Assembly (NCBI GenBank): GCA_973895155.1
Contig: OZ316892.1
Span: 13,578,001 to 13,642,000 of the forward strand
DNA length: 64,000 nucleotides
Direction of reading: 5' to 3'
Source of the DNA: Marsupella aquatica
Taxonomy: Eukaryota > Marchantiophyta
Position numbers and translations under genes: made by a program. The notes beneath the pieces were generated by a model, which searched no databases, had not been told where the DNA came from, and saw only the letters and a program-made list of their open reading frames with translations. Shown here piece after piece: positions 45,170 to 55,400 of this stretch; position 1 is the stretch's first letter, and each line of letters begins with the position of its first letter.

Positions 45170-46874
45170 AAGCCTGGGAGGTGACGTTGAGGTGATCAAA
45201 TTTTTGTGACGTGTTGGCGACGGTTTTTCCAGCAGTTAGAGTTGGTGGATTTCACGGAGATCTATTGCATGGAACTTGGAGGTGTTGGGCTCAACAGATA
45301 GATCGGGGCAAGGGCTTTCCGACGGTGCAAAGAAATCTCTGAACAGAGTTCGTGGTGCGGAGGAATTCATGTTTCCGTCGTTCTGGATTTTTTGTGATTC
45401 GTGTTCGACGGTTCTTTGGGGGGGGGAACTGAGATCGTTTTCCCGACGGTGTGAGCTTTGTGGTGCACGAGGCGTCACAATCTTTAGCTCAAATCGTAGA
45501 TCGGGCAAAGCTGATCATTTCGGTAGCTGGTTTGCTATCGAGGGTGTAGTAGTGCGATGTACCAAGCAAAAGAGCCGTTCTGAGTTTCTGACTGGCTATG
45601 GAGTCTTCTTTTGACTGAAGCGCGGTTTCTTGTCGTTGCGTTCGACTCAAAGGAAGAAACGGGAAGTGCAACGGCTCAACGGAGAGATCGCGATGCAGTG
45701 GTCATTTTGAGTCCAAGATTGACACTTGACGCGGAGTGAAGGAGTCGTGACGGGAATTTTTTACTCTGCTAGAGTTGCAAACGGTGCCGGTGCAATTCGG
45801 TAACATTTCCCGTCGACAACTAGTCTTTATCTGGTGTAAAGTGATAACGGCAGTGTGAGTAACCCAACAAATTTATTTTTTGTGCACATTTTGCCTTAGA
45901 ATAGGGCCTTTTTGGTGGTGTGTATACACACCCTCCCGACCCTTGCACCCCTGTCAATACCCCGTTGGCAACCCCCTCCTCCTCCTCGCTAATACTCCCA
46001 TCGCGGACGTCCCGGCCGTCCCAGACGTCGCAACCGGCACAGACGTCCCAGACGTCACGGCCGGCGAGGACGTCGCGGCCGTACCGGACGTCGCAGCCGG
46101 CACGGACGTCCCAGACGACCTGACTGTCGCAGGCGTCTCGGACGTCCCGGCCGTCGCAGCTCCATCCCTACCTATTTTGACTTGGTTTTTTACTCCACGG
46201 CCCCCTATGCACTGCCTGGCCCGTCACGCGTCGCCTATACGCGGATGCACCTTTTTTAAGACAGTATTTTTGTGTTAAGGGGCTTAAACCCCCTTAGGCC
46301 CGGTTTTTTAATCCTTTCCAGGCTTCTCATTCGTTAAACGGCATCTTGGGCCCGGTGACCCACCAAATTAACCGCTTGGACAGGGGGAACGACCCCCTGT
46401 GAGACCTGTTGCACAGTCCAAGGAATATTCCGAAAAAAACAGAGAGCTGTTTTTCGGCCTTTAGTCAAAGATTCCAAGGTCCGAACAGTAACTTTTTTTA
46501 GATCTTTTTTGGCGAGAACGTAGCCACTGAAGCTAGCAACTCGGTGCACCACTCGATTTGAAGTTCTGACGACGGGTGGTACTTGGAATTTTTCTTATTC
46601 CCCAAGGTGGTCAAAACGGGGAAGAATTTTTGAGTTTTACCCACCCCGACCAAACGTGAAAAAGTTTTTCGTCGGAACTCGATTTCAATTTTGGATTTCA
46701 GCGTTGGCTTGCTAGGTTGGTGGGCTAAGTGGCGGTGATAAGTTTCAAGTTTTTTGGAAAGTTGCGAAAAATGACATTTTTTCGTGATTTGGATTTGAGT
46801 CAACGAGAAGGAAGGAAGGAAAAAGCATATAAGGAGTAGCACAGCAATAGCACGTGGAGAACATTGGGAGGATA
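45170..46874 (+). other. Family-C 5' leader
   Basis: About 1.7 kb between primer site and gag with no credible coding frame. The block 46003..46160 is very GC-rich and built from repeated GACGTC words in an irregular period of about 12-21 bases. Its open frame would give a monotonous DVPAVPDVA-type peptide, which I do not regard as a gene. Confidence 0.65.
46003..46160 (+). repeat. GACGTC-rich irregular repeat in copia leader
   Basis: GACGTC or a near variant recurs about every 12-21 bases, separated by GC-rich spacers such as CCGGCCGTCCCA. Its composition contrasts sharply with the surrounding retrotransposon. Confidence 0.8.
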
Positions 46875-49800
46875 ATGATGGCATCTAAGTTTGGAGGTGT
46901 CAAGTTTGAGGTGGAAAAATATGATGGGCGCACAGATTATTTGCTATGGGAGAAGCAGGTTAAGGGAATTCTTCGTGCTATGGGCCTAGATTATCTGCTA
47001 TCGACTCAGGAGGAGTCTAGCAGTGAGGAGGAGATTCCGTTGAGGAAATGGAGGCAAGAGCAAGTGATTGCTGTGAATGTGGTTATGCTGTATCTGAAGC
47101 CGCATATCATTAAGAAGCTGGACGACTACGAGGATTGCATATCCTTATTCAAGGCCCTCAGAGAGAAGTACTACCGAGAGGATGCCTCAGATCGGTTGTA
47201 CAAGAAGTCTCTCTTGATGAGCTTGAGGCTAAAAGAAGGAGGCAAGCTTCGAGATCACTTGGATGAATTCGACAGCCTAGCTGTAGATTTGTCAAATCTT
47301 GGCAAGGGAGTGGAAGATGAAGATAAGGCATTGCTTCTTCTCAGTTCCTTACCCCCTCGTATCAAAGTTTGAAGCAGGTTCTCTTGTATAGAGATCTCAA
47401 AACCATTTTATATGATGAGGTGGTAAGCTCTTTGTTGTCAGATGATGCACAGAAGAAACTGGGTCATGCCCAAACACCATCTTCATCTGGCAGTGCATTG
47501 AATGTAAATCGCGGGAGGACTCAACAACGGATGACTGGTGAAAACAGGTCCTTTTCACAAACGTACCCCTCACGGAATAGAGGCAAGGAGAAGGCTCACT
47601 CTAAGTCTAGATCCAGGTCTAGAGAGAAATCTCTAGAAAGGAAACCAATTATATGCTGGAAATGTAACAAGCCTGGCCACATGAAACGAGACTGTCGAGT
47701 CAAGCAGACTCATCAACCATCAGCGAACGCAACCACTGATGTTGATATGATTGACTTGCTTGATGATGAAATCTTGTGAAGTCCAGATGTTGCCCTTTGC
47801 ATTTCATCCAGTAACAATGGTGATGAATGGATTTTAGATTGTGCCTGTACCTATCATATTTGTTGTATGAAAGAGTTTTTTACTTCTTACTCAGTATCAA
47901 CCGGTTCCGTGTTGATGGGGAATGATCATCCTTGTCAAATTGTTGGAATTGGATCCATGAAAATTCGGATGTTTGATGGAGCTGTCCGAACAGTGAGTAA
48001 TGTCAGACACATACCTGACATGAAAAAGAACTTGATTTCTCTTGGAATGTTGGAAGCAAATGGATGTCAGTGGAGTCTGCTGATGGTATTCTTCAAGTGT
48101 CAACCGGAGGCAAGGTTGTCATGAAGGGTAAGCGGCACAGGAATCTATATTTGTTGGAGGGCAACGTGATTTGTGAAGAAGCCAATGTAACTAGATCTCA
48201 AGGCGAGATGACTCAGTTATGGCACTGCAGATTGGGACACATGAGTGAAAAAGGTTTTGCGGTACTTCGCAGGAAAGGACTTCTTTCTAATTTGGAATCT
48301 ACTAAGCTAGATTTTTGTGAACACTGTGTGCTTGGGAAGCAGCACAAGAGAACCTTTGGTGTTGGAACTCACAATACCAAAGCTATACTTGAGTATGTAC
48401 ATAGTGATGTGTGGGGTCCAGCCCCAACTCCCTCACTTTTTGGAAAATTGTACTATGTCACGTTCATTGATGATTACTCACGGTATGTGTGGATCACATT
48501 TCTACACGCCAAGTCTGAAGTTTTTGGCACTTTTAAGAAGTGGAAAGCCCAAATTGAGAATCAAACTGGATCCAAGGTGAGATATCTGCGATCAGATAAC
48601 GGCGGGGAGTACAGTTCAAGTGAGTTTGAACTATATTGTGTAGAGCAAGGGATTACTCGTCATCTCACGACAGTTTATACTCCTCAACAGAATGATGTTT
48701 GTGAGCGGCTAAACCGAACACTATTGGAGCGATCGAGGAGTATGTTGAGCCAATCAGGTTTACCACATGAATTTTGGGCTGAAGCTATAAATACAGCAGC
48801 TTATTTGGTAAATCTTTCTCCTTCAAGTGCAATCAATTTCAAGACGCCGTTTGAAATGAGATATGGACGGCACGCAGACTATCAGGTTTTGAGAGTCTTT
48901 GGAAGTGATGCATATGCTCTCACACCTAAGCATAATCGATCTAAACTAGATTCTACTTCCAAGAAGTGTCTTTTTCTTGGTTATCAACCAGGTGTGAAAG
49001 GTTATAGGCTATGGGATCCAGAAGCTTGTACGTTGCTTGTCAGTAGAGATGTATCCTTTAATGAATCCAGATCATCAAAGGAGGGGGAGAATGCTCAGGC
49101 TTCCCGTACTGACAAAGGTAAATCTCCTATCCTGGACCATGTTGTGGGGGAGATTGGTCATGAGAGTTTTCATGACATAAATGAAGGAGGTGCTCCGAGA
49201 ATGGATCTGGTTCCGGTATTGGAACAAGAGGAGCAAGTTGTTGTTGGAATACCTCAAATTCAACCAACAGAACAAGATCAACCAGAATCATCAGCTAGAA
49301 AATCAAGACGTACTACTCAAGCTCCTACAAGGTATGGACAATGGACAGATTCATCAAGGTTAGATGATGTTGACATTGCACCTGAAGATGATGACAGAGC
49401 ACTGATCTTGGAAGAAGGAGAACCTTCTCCTTATCATGAGGCGTGCATTTCAGACGAGAAAGATGAATGGAATGCAGCGATGCAGAGGGAGTTGCAATCT
49501 TTAAGTGACAACAGAACATGAGAGCTGGTGCAACTGCCAAGTGATCAACAAGTGGTGGATAGCAAATGGATTTACAAGCTGAAGGACAACTCTTCAGATG
49601 GAGGAGACAAGATATACAAGGCAAGGCTTGTTGCCAAGGGATTCACTCAAGAGAAGGGAGTGGATTACAATGAGGTCTTCTCTCCAGTTGCCAAGTATTT
49701 CACGATACGAATTTTGTGTCAACTTGTTATGTTTTTTGATCGATCTGGTGTTAGATCAAATGGATGTTGTTACTGCTTTTCTCTATGGCACCTTGGAAGA

Positions 49801-51010
49801 ACAAATTTTCATGAGGCAACCACTGGGCTTTGTGAAGAAGGGCCAAGAGAGTTTAGTTTGCAGGTTGCTTAAGTCCTTGTATGGATTGAAGCAAGCTCCT
49901 CGACAATGGAACAAACGGTTTGATGATTTCATGCTTGCACAAGGATTCACTAGGATGGTGTATGACCCTTGTGTGTATACAAAATCAGTCAAGAATGGTG
50001 TGTTTGGTTTGCTCATTCTGGTGCTCTATGTGGATGACATGTTGATTGCGGCTAAGGATCAAACTGAGGTTGACAAACTCAAAGCAAAATTGAGTTCTGA
50101 ATTCCGAATGAAGGATCTTGGGAAAGCCAAGAAGATCTTAGGTATGGAGATTACGAGGAACTTTGAAACTGGACAATTGTGGCTGAATCAAGGCAAGTAT
50201 GCTGAAAAGGTACTTGCAAGATTCAACATGGAAAATTGTAAGCCAGTAAGTATTCCTTTGGCTCCACATTTCAAGTTATCATCGGCTTTCTGCCCCACGG
50301 ATCCAGTGGAGAGAGGCTTGATGACTAAGGTTCCTTATGAGAAGGCAGTGGGCAGTCTAATGTATTTGATGACATGTACCAGGCCTGATCTAGCCCTAGC
50401 AATGGGCAAAGTGAGTAGATTCATGTCAAATCCAGGGAAGGTACATTGGGAGGCTGTGAAATGGATTCTCAGGTATCTTAAGGGCACAATAGACTATGGT
50501 CTGTTATTTGATAGTAGATCAAACAAAACCAAATCTTTGGTTGGCTATGTAGATTCTGACTACGGAGGCTGTCTGGAAACAAGGAGGTCAACGACTGGGT
50601 ATGTGTTTACTCTTGGAAGAGGATGCATAAGTTGGAGATCTACCTTGCAGAAGTGTGTATCTCAGTCTACTACAGAAGCAGAATATGTTGCAGCAGCAGA
50701 AGCAGCAAAGGAAGCAATTTGGTTGGATAAGCTGGCCACTGAGATGGGATTGGAGCATGGAAAAATGACTCTTCATTGTGACAGCCAAAGTGCGCTTCAC
50801 CTAGCTATAAACCAGGTTATGGATAGCAGGGTGAAACACATTGACATCAGGTACCATTTTATTAGGCAAGCAATGTCTGATAAAATGTTTGAGCTAGTCA
50901 AGATTGATGGAAAGCTCAACCCGGCTGATGCTTTTACCAAAGTGATTCCTTTGGAGAGTTACTCAAGACATCGTGCTACTTTGCAAGTTTTGCATTTGCA
51001 GCACAAGTAG
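46875..51010 (+). pseudogene. Family-C copia gag-pol polyprotein (lightly damaged)
   Basis: Gag starts at the ATG at 46875 or 46878 (MASKFGGVKFEVEKYDGRTDY). Blocks in order: zinc knuckle CWKCNKPGHMKRDC, protease WILDCACTYH, integrase WHCRLGHMSEKGF, CEHCVLGKQ, HSDVWGPAP, FIDDYSRYVW, DNGGEYSSSEF, CERLNRTLLERSRSML, RT DYNEVFSPVAKY and LVLYVDDMLIAAK, RNase H GYVDSDYGGCL, LHCDSQSALHL and VKHIDIRYHFIRQ. Damage: a one-base loss near 47365, a TGA at 47777 between gag and protease, a frameshift near 48075, a TGA at 49519 where NKTWEL is expected, and a frameshift near 49735. This is the best preserved copia polyprotein in the window. Confidence 0.93.
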
Positions 51011-51214
51011 AGTAACTTAATAATATGTAATTTTTGTATATGGGTTACTCAATCCTGTTATGGCTACGGCTTAATTCTAGTTAACCCTTAGTTAACCTTA
51101 AATGGTTTTTAGGGGGACACCTATGGTTTTAGGTGATTGTCTAGAATTTCCCGTTGAGTATCTCATATGGATAGCAGAAATTGCAGTCTCCAAGACTAGA
51201 GTCAAGGGGGAGTT

Positions 51215-51546
51215 TGTTAAGAATTGCTCTTAGTCTTGTGACTCATAGGTTACGGCACTTAGGCTAACCAAAGTTAGGATCTTAGCTGAGGTTAGGTTAG
51301 TCGTGTGTGACTTTGTATATACCAGGGCTAGTGTAAGCCGCTGGTGTGGTGTGCTTACTGATTGTAACGGAGCAACTTGAGGAAGAGGGAGAGCATGTGT
51401 GTTCGTTTACTCTTGAAGTAAAGCTTGAGTGTTCGTGTGGATGTAGCCTTGGAGAAGAGGTGAACCACGTAGAGATTGTGTCGACTACGTGTGCATGGAA
51501 TGAGTCATGGTTGTATGGTCATTGCGAATGACATCTTAGTTCAACA
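51215..51546 (+). repeat. 3' LTR of family-C copia element
   Basis: 332 bp, same termini and TATA element as the 5' copy, followed by the target duplication CTCCT. It ends about 930 bases upstream of the CBP80 start codon and points toward it. Confidence 0.95.
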
Positions 51547-51700
51547 CTCCTCAGCCTCTAGCTGGTCACTTTGGGGCCCTAGTCCAACTCTCTCTCCTTC
51601 CTAGTATGGGTAGTGTTGGATCCCTGACTATTCTCCCCCCTTGTGGGTTACCCCTTTGTTCTTCAGGTGGTGCTTTCTCCAAAGTACAATGTTGTTCTGT

Positions 51701-51778
51701 GTGTGGGTATTGTTCCCCCTTGTGGGTTACCCTAAGGTGGTGTGGGTATTGTTCCCCCTTGTGGGTTACCCTAAGGTG
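51701..51778. repeat. Tandem duplication, two 39-bp units
   Basis: Units 51701..51739 and 51740..51778 appear identical. The TTGTGGGTTACCCTA portion also recurs nearby at about 51642 and 51846, outside the tandem pair. Confidence 0.9.
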
Positions 51779-52030
51779 GTGCATTCTCCAAAGTAGAATG
51801 TTGTTATGTTTGTGAGTGGTCTGCTTTTAGGAGAATTGTCTCCCCTTGTGGGTTACCCTAGAGTGATGCATTCTCCAAAGTAGGAGGTGCATTCTCCAAA
51901 GTAGAATATTGTTGTGTAGATGGGTCTAGGAAGGAAGGGTTTAGGATGGGTTTCAAGGCCCCCCAAAAAAGAAATTTCGGTTTCAAGGCAAAAAGAAATA
52001 CAGTAGAATTGAGAAACTACGTTTGAACGA

Positions 52031-52078
52031 AGGGCGGGGCAAGGCGGGGCGAGGCCGGGCGAGGCGAGGCGGGGCGGC
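52031..52078 (+). promoter_or_regulatory. G-rich tract upstream of CBP80, quadruplex-capable
   Basis: A run of GGCGGGGC, GAGGCCGGGC and GAGGCGAGGC units with several close G-runs, about 400 bases upstream of the start codon. It resembles GC-box or CpG-rich promoter sequence. A promoter role is inferred from position only. Confidence 0.4.
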
Positions 52079-52479
52079 AAGAATCGAGAAACAAGCCTTT
52101 CGAGGCCCGACGAGAAGTTGACGCAAAGCAGGGAAGTACAGGTTCCGAAGCGGCAGGAGGCCTCGGAGGATTTACGGCGAGGTGCGGCGTCGTCGAATGC
52201 GCAATTCCCGTCGACAGTCGTCAAACAAAGCTGGTGTAGAACAGTAGAGTGGGTTTAATTTTCCAGCTATTCTTTCGTTCTCCTCCATCGCAGTCCCAGG
52301 GCCCTGCGCACGCCCTCGCAAGCAAAGTGCAAAGTCCTCCTAGAGGTGCTGCTGTCTACCCTCGGCAATCTCTTAATTGCTCGGCCAGCGTATGTGGCCT
52401 GCCCGCTGCAGCAGAATGGAGGTTCCTGCGAGGTTTTGATTTTTCCCATATTGTACCAGTCCGGGAGGGTTTTGCAGCA

Positions 52480-55400
52480 ATGACCTCGAGCTGGCATTCC
52501 TTGCTGGTCAGGATCGGCGAAAGATGTGCTCAGTACGGTGGACACGCAGATGCCGAAGACCACATTGTATTTCTTCTTCTTCTTCTTCTTCTTCTTCTTC
52601 TTCTTCTTCTTCTTCTGTTTGTCTTGTTGTTTCGTTCCCTCTCTTAATTCTCCAATTTTTCTCACTCGACGATGTGTTAAAGTGTGTATGGCCGGGCTTA
52701 GTCTGGCTTCGCTATCTCGAAAGACTGGTGCAATAGAGAGACAGAGTCTTTGCAACTGGTGAATGTTTTATCAGGAATGCCGAAAAACTTTATGACGCTC
52801 CGAGAGCACAGCTGACTATCGTCGCCTTGCTCTTTGATTTTCATTTTGCTTGGGCAGGAGACCTGCTTGGGGTCTCTGACAAGGGATATCCCACAACATG
52901 GCGAGGAAATTTTGTCGGTAAGATTTTTTGAATTCAGTTCTTTGGTTGGCTCAATCAAGCTGTATGTAGGGTGACATTAGCTGCCAATTCTATTCCCAAA
53001 CACACCGACCGTCAACTGATACTGAAAGCCATTTGTGCTTGTCACTTGTTTGGTCTCAGCTGCTGATGCAATGTGTGGAGGAGCTGCCTCACAAAGACCC
53101 TTTGTACGGAACTCTGGTATGTCTATTTTTCAAAGCTGTTCTGAAAGGTCATATCATTGAGTTTTAAGTGTAGATGATCAGGGGAGGAGTTAGTACAGTG
53201 CGCTCGTGGATTCAAACTCAAGATCGAAAGTAATACAGTAAAATACTGATATTTTCCAGAAAGTTTGTTAACGTTACAATCGGACGGTCATGTTGGCTCA
53301 ATGAATTAAAACAGGTGGGCTTGATAAATCTTGAAAACACCGACTTTGTGGCGAAAATTGTCGCTCAAACACACGATGGCCTTCAGGTATGACTCAGCGT
53401 ACTCCAGCACATAGCTTACTCGGTTTGATTGTCGGCAGTTTCAGGTCTTTCTGGCCTAGACCTTTGTGGGATTAATGTAAGTCTGTCAGCATCCTCCTCT
53501 TCAACCCTTAAACATCCAAACGGTAGCTCCGTATGGCGCAAGCCTCCAGGTCTAGAACGTGATACCGGGAAATCCAAAACCACTTCGTTCTGGAGGCCCT
53601 GTCTTGAAACAGTAACTCAGTAAACTGCACATGAAAAGCAACTTTATGTTCGTCAACAAGATCCAAGCGTTAAAGCTAATTTCACCTCACCCAGCGTATA
53701 CGACTGAAACACGCTGCGGGAAATCTATTAAACAGGAGAGTTTCAAGCACTAGCGTCAGTCGTTTGTGCAGAGGGAATTTTTCTGTGCAGCTGACACCAT
53801 CCCGTTTTGCAGGCTGCATTGGATTCAGGGAATTGTAACAAGATGCGCACGTTGATGCGTTTTTTAACGGCTTTGGTGTGTAGAATGAACCTTCCAAGCC
53901 CTGATTTCGAAATGCATTTTTGGAGACAGATATGCTTGTTGTGAAATGCTCTGGCTTCTGTATCGTCTGAATGTTTCTAGGTCAGTATCCCAATCTACGA
54001 TAAGTCCCCGCAGCTCATTTGACTGTAATTTGAATTTAAAAGTCACACAACTTTCAGAGCAAGAAGCTCTGTCAAGGACTCGTCTCTGTGGACCATGAAT
54101 TAGTGAGATGATCATTTGTGTCCAAGTTCTCTTTGCAATGCTAGAAACCCCGGTTCTGGATGGCAGGCATTTCTCACATTCATCCTCAGTAGCGGCTTTG
54201 ATCGCTGAGCCGTTGAGCTTTTAAAGGTCACTAATGTTGGTCTCGTTTGGTCAGATGAGCAGTAATGTGATTCCCTCAACTGCTCTCATAGAAGTATTTG
54301 AAACGTTGGTATCATCAGCTGCCACAACGATTGATGAGGATGGGGGCAACCCTTCATGGCAACCTCGTGCCGACTTCTACGTGTTCTGCATCTTAGCCTC
54401 GCTTCCTTGGGGTGGACTTGAGCTTGCGGAGGTGGAGAGTTCTTCACACAGTTTTTTCTGCTTTTTCCTCCCCTGTTTGATGTGGATAACGATGATGCTT
54501 GTGGTCCAGAATTAACATAGTCCCTTACCCTGCCAGCGAGTACCAGATGATTTGGAGCGGGTGTTAGCTGGAGTAGAGGCATATCTGACTCTGCGCAAAC
54601 AGTGCTCAGAACCATCTCTTTCAGTATTCAACACTGTTGGGACCGGGACTGACCAGACAACCGAGCAAGAGGTATGCAAAATATTCTTTGGAATCTGATC
54701 TATTTAAGGGCAACAGTTGTCATATTATTACGACCTGAGGAGTTGGATACGGGCTTTCCAAGAGAGCTAATAGATTGCTGACCAGAAACGCGGAAAGAAT
54801 GGCGTGCCTCACATTACAGCTCGGCCTTAAAATGACATGCTGCCTGCTTCACGTCCTACCCACCGAAAGCATGAGAAGCTGTGATGCCAAATATTGACAA
54901 GAAATGACTACTTTTTCAAGCTTCTCAGTTGAATAAAAAATTCCTATGCATACCTTTAATTATAGGATCTGCTTGCAGCCTGTTTGTTCATGTGGAGAGC
55001 TTAATGTGATGACAATGCTTTGTTAACCGTCGGGTCTGAGTAATAGTTTGCGTTGAATATTGTGTTGCACGAGTCGAGGAAGACTTATGAAACCTCTGTG
55101 CAGGACTTTCTGGAAGATCTATGGTCCGTCATTCAGGGTTTGGTGGAAAGTGGCTGGAAGATTGAAAGTGGTAAGGGGTTTCAGTGTTTCTTCAATACTC
55201 TTTTGTGGCTCTTTGGCATATATTTGAATTGTGTTGGGACGTATTTGAATTGTGTTGGGACGTCTCACCTTGCTCGTATTACGCGTTAGTAAACTCTTTG
55301 TAACTGGTTACTTCCCTACTACCTGACCGAAGTTCTCTTACTTGTGACTGGCAGTCCCAAGACCACATCTAGCGTTTGAGTCTCGACTAGTGACAGGTCC

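Larger units (their letters stand above)
44824..51546 (+). mobile_element. Complete family-C Ty1/copia LTR retrotransposon
   Basis: Two 332-bp LTRs (44824..45155 and 51215..51546) are flanked by CTCCT at 44819..44823 and 51547..51551. Order on the plus strand: 5' LTR, initiator methionine tRNA primer site, a 1.7-kb leader, gag, protease, integrase, RT, RNase H, polypurine tract GTCAAGGGGGAGTT (51201..51214), 3' LTR. About eleven differences between the LTRs, mostly transitions, suggest moderate age. A few stops and frameshifts break the polyprotein. It lies less than 1 kb upstream of the CBP80 gene, in the same orientation. Confidence 0.95.
51552..52479. other. Upstream region of the CBP80 gene
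   Basis: This interval should contain the promoter and 5' untranslated region of the cap-binding gene. It includes two tandem 39-bp units (51701..51739 and 51740..51778), repeated TGCATTCTCCAAAGTAG words near 51780-51905, and a G-rich tract at 52031..52078. The reading frame is open upstream of the chosen start (to 52249), but that part does not resemble CBP80. Confidence 0.6.

Noticed and set aside
45880-46278. 132-residue open frame with DVPAVPDVA repeats
   Set aside because: It lies in the copia leader and arises from the GACGTC-rich repeat. It has no start context, homologue or position expected for a copia gene.
52249-52479. N-terminal extension of CBP80 from an upstream in-frame ATG at 52249
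   Set aside because: The extension does not resemble CBP80, whereas the protein from 52480 begins exactly as plant orthologues do (M-x-x-W...LLxRIGE). More likely 5' untranslated sequence.
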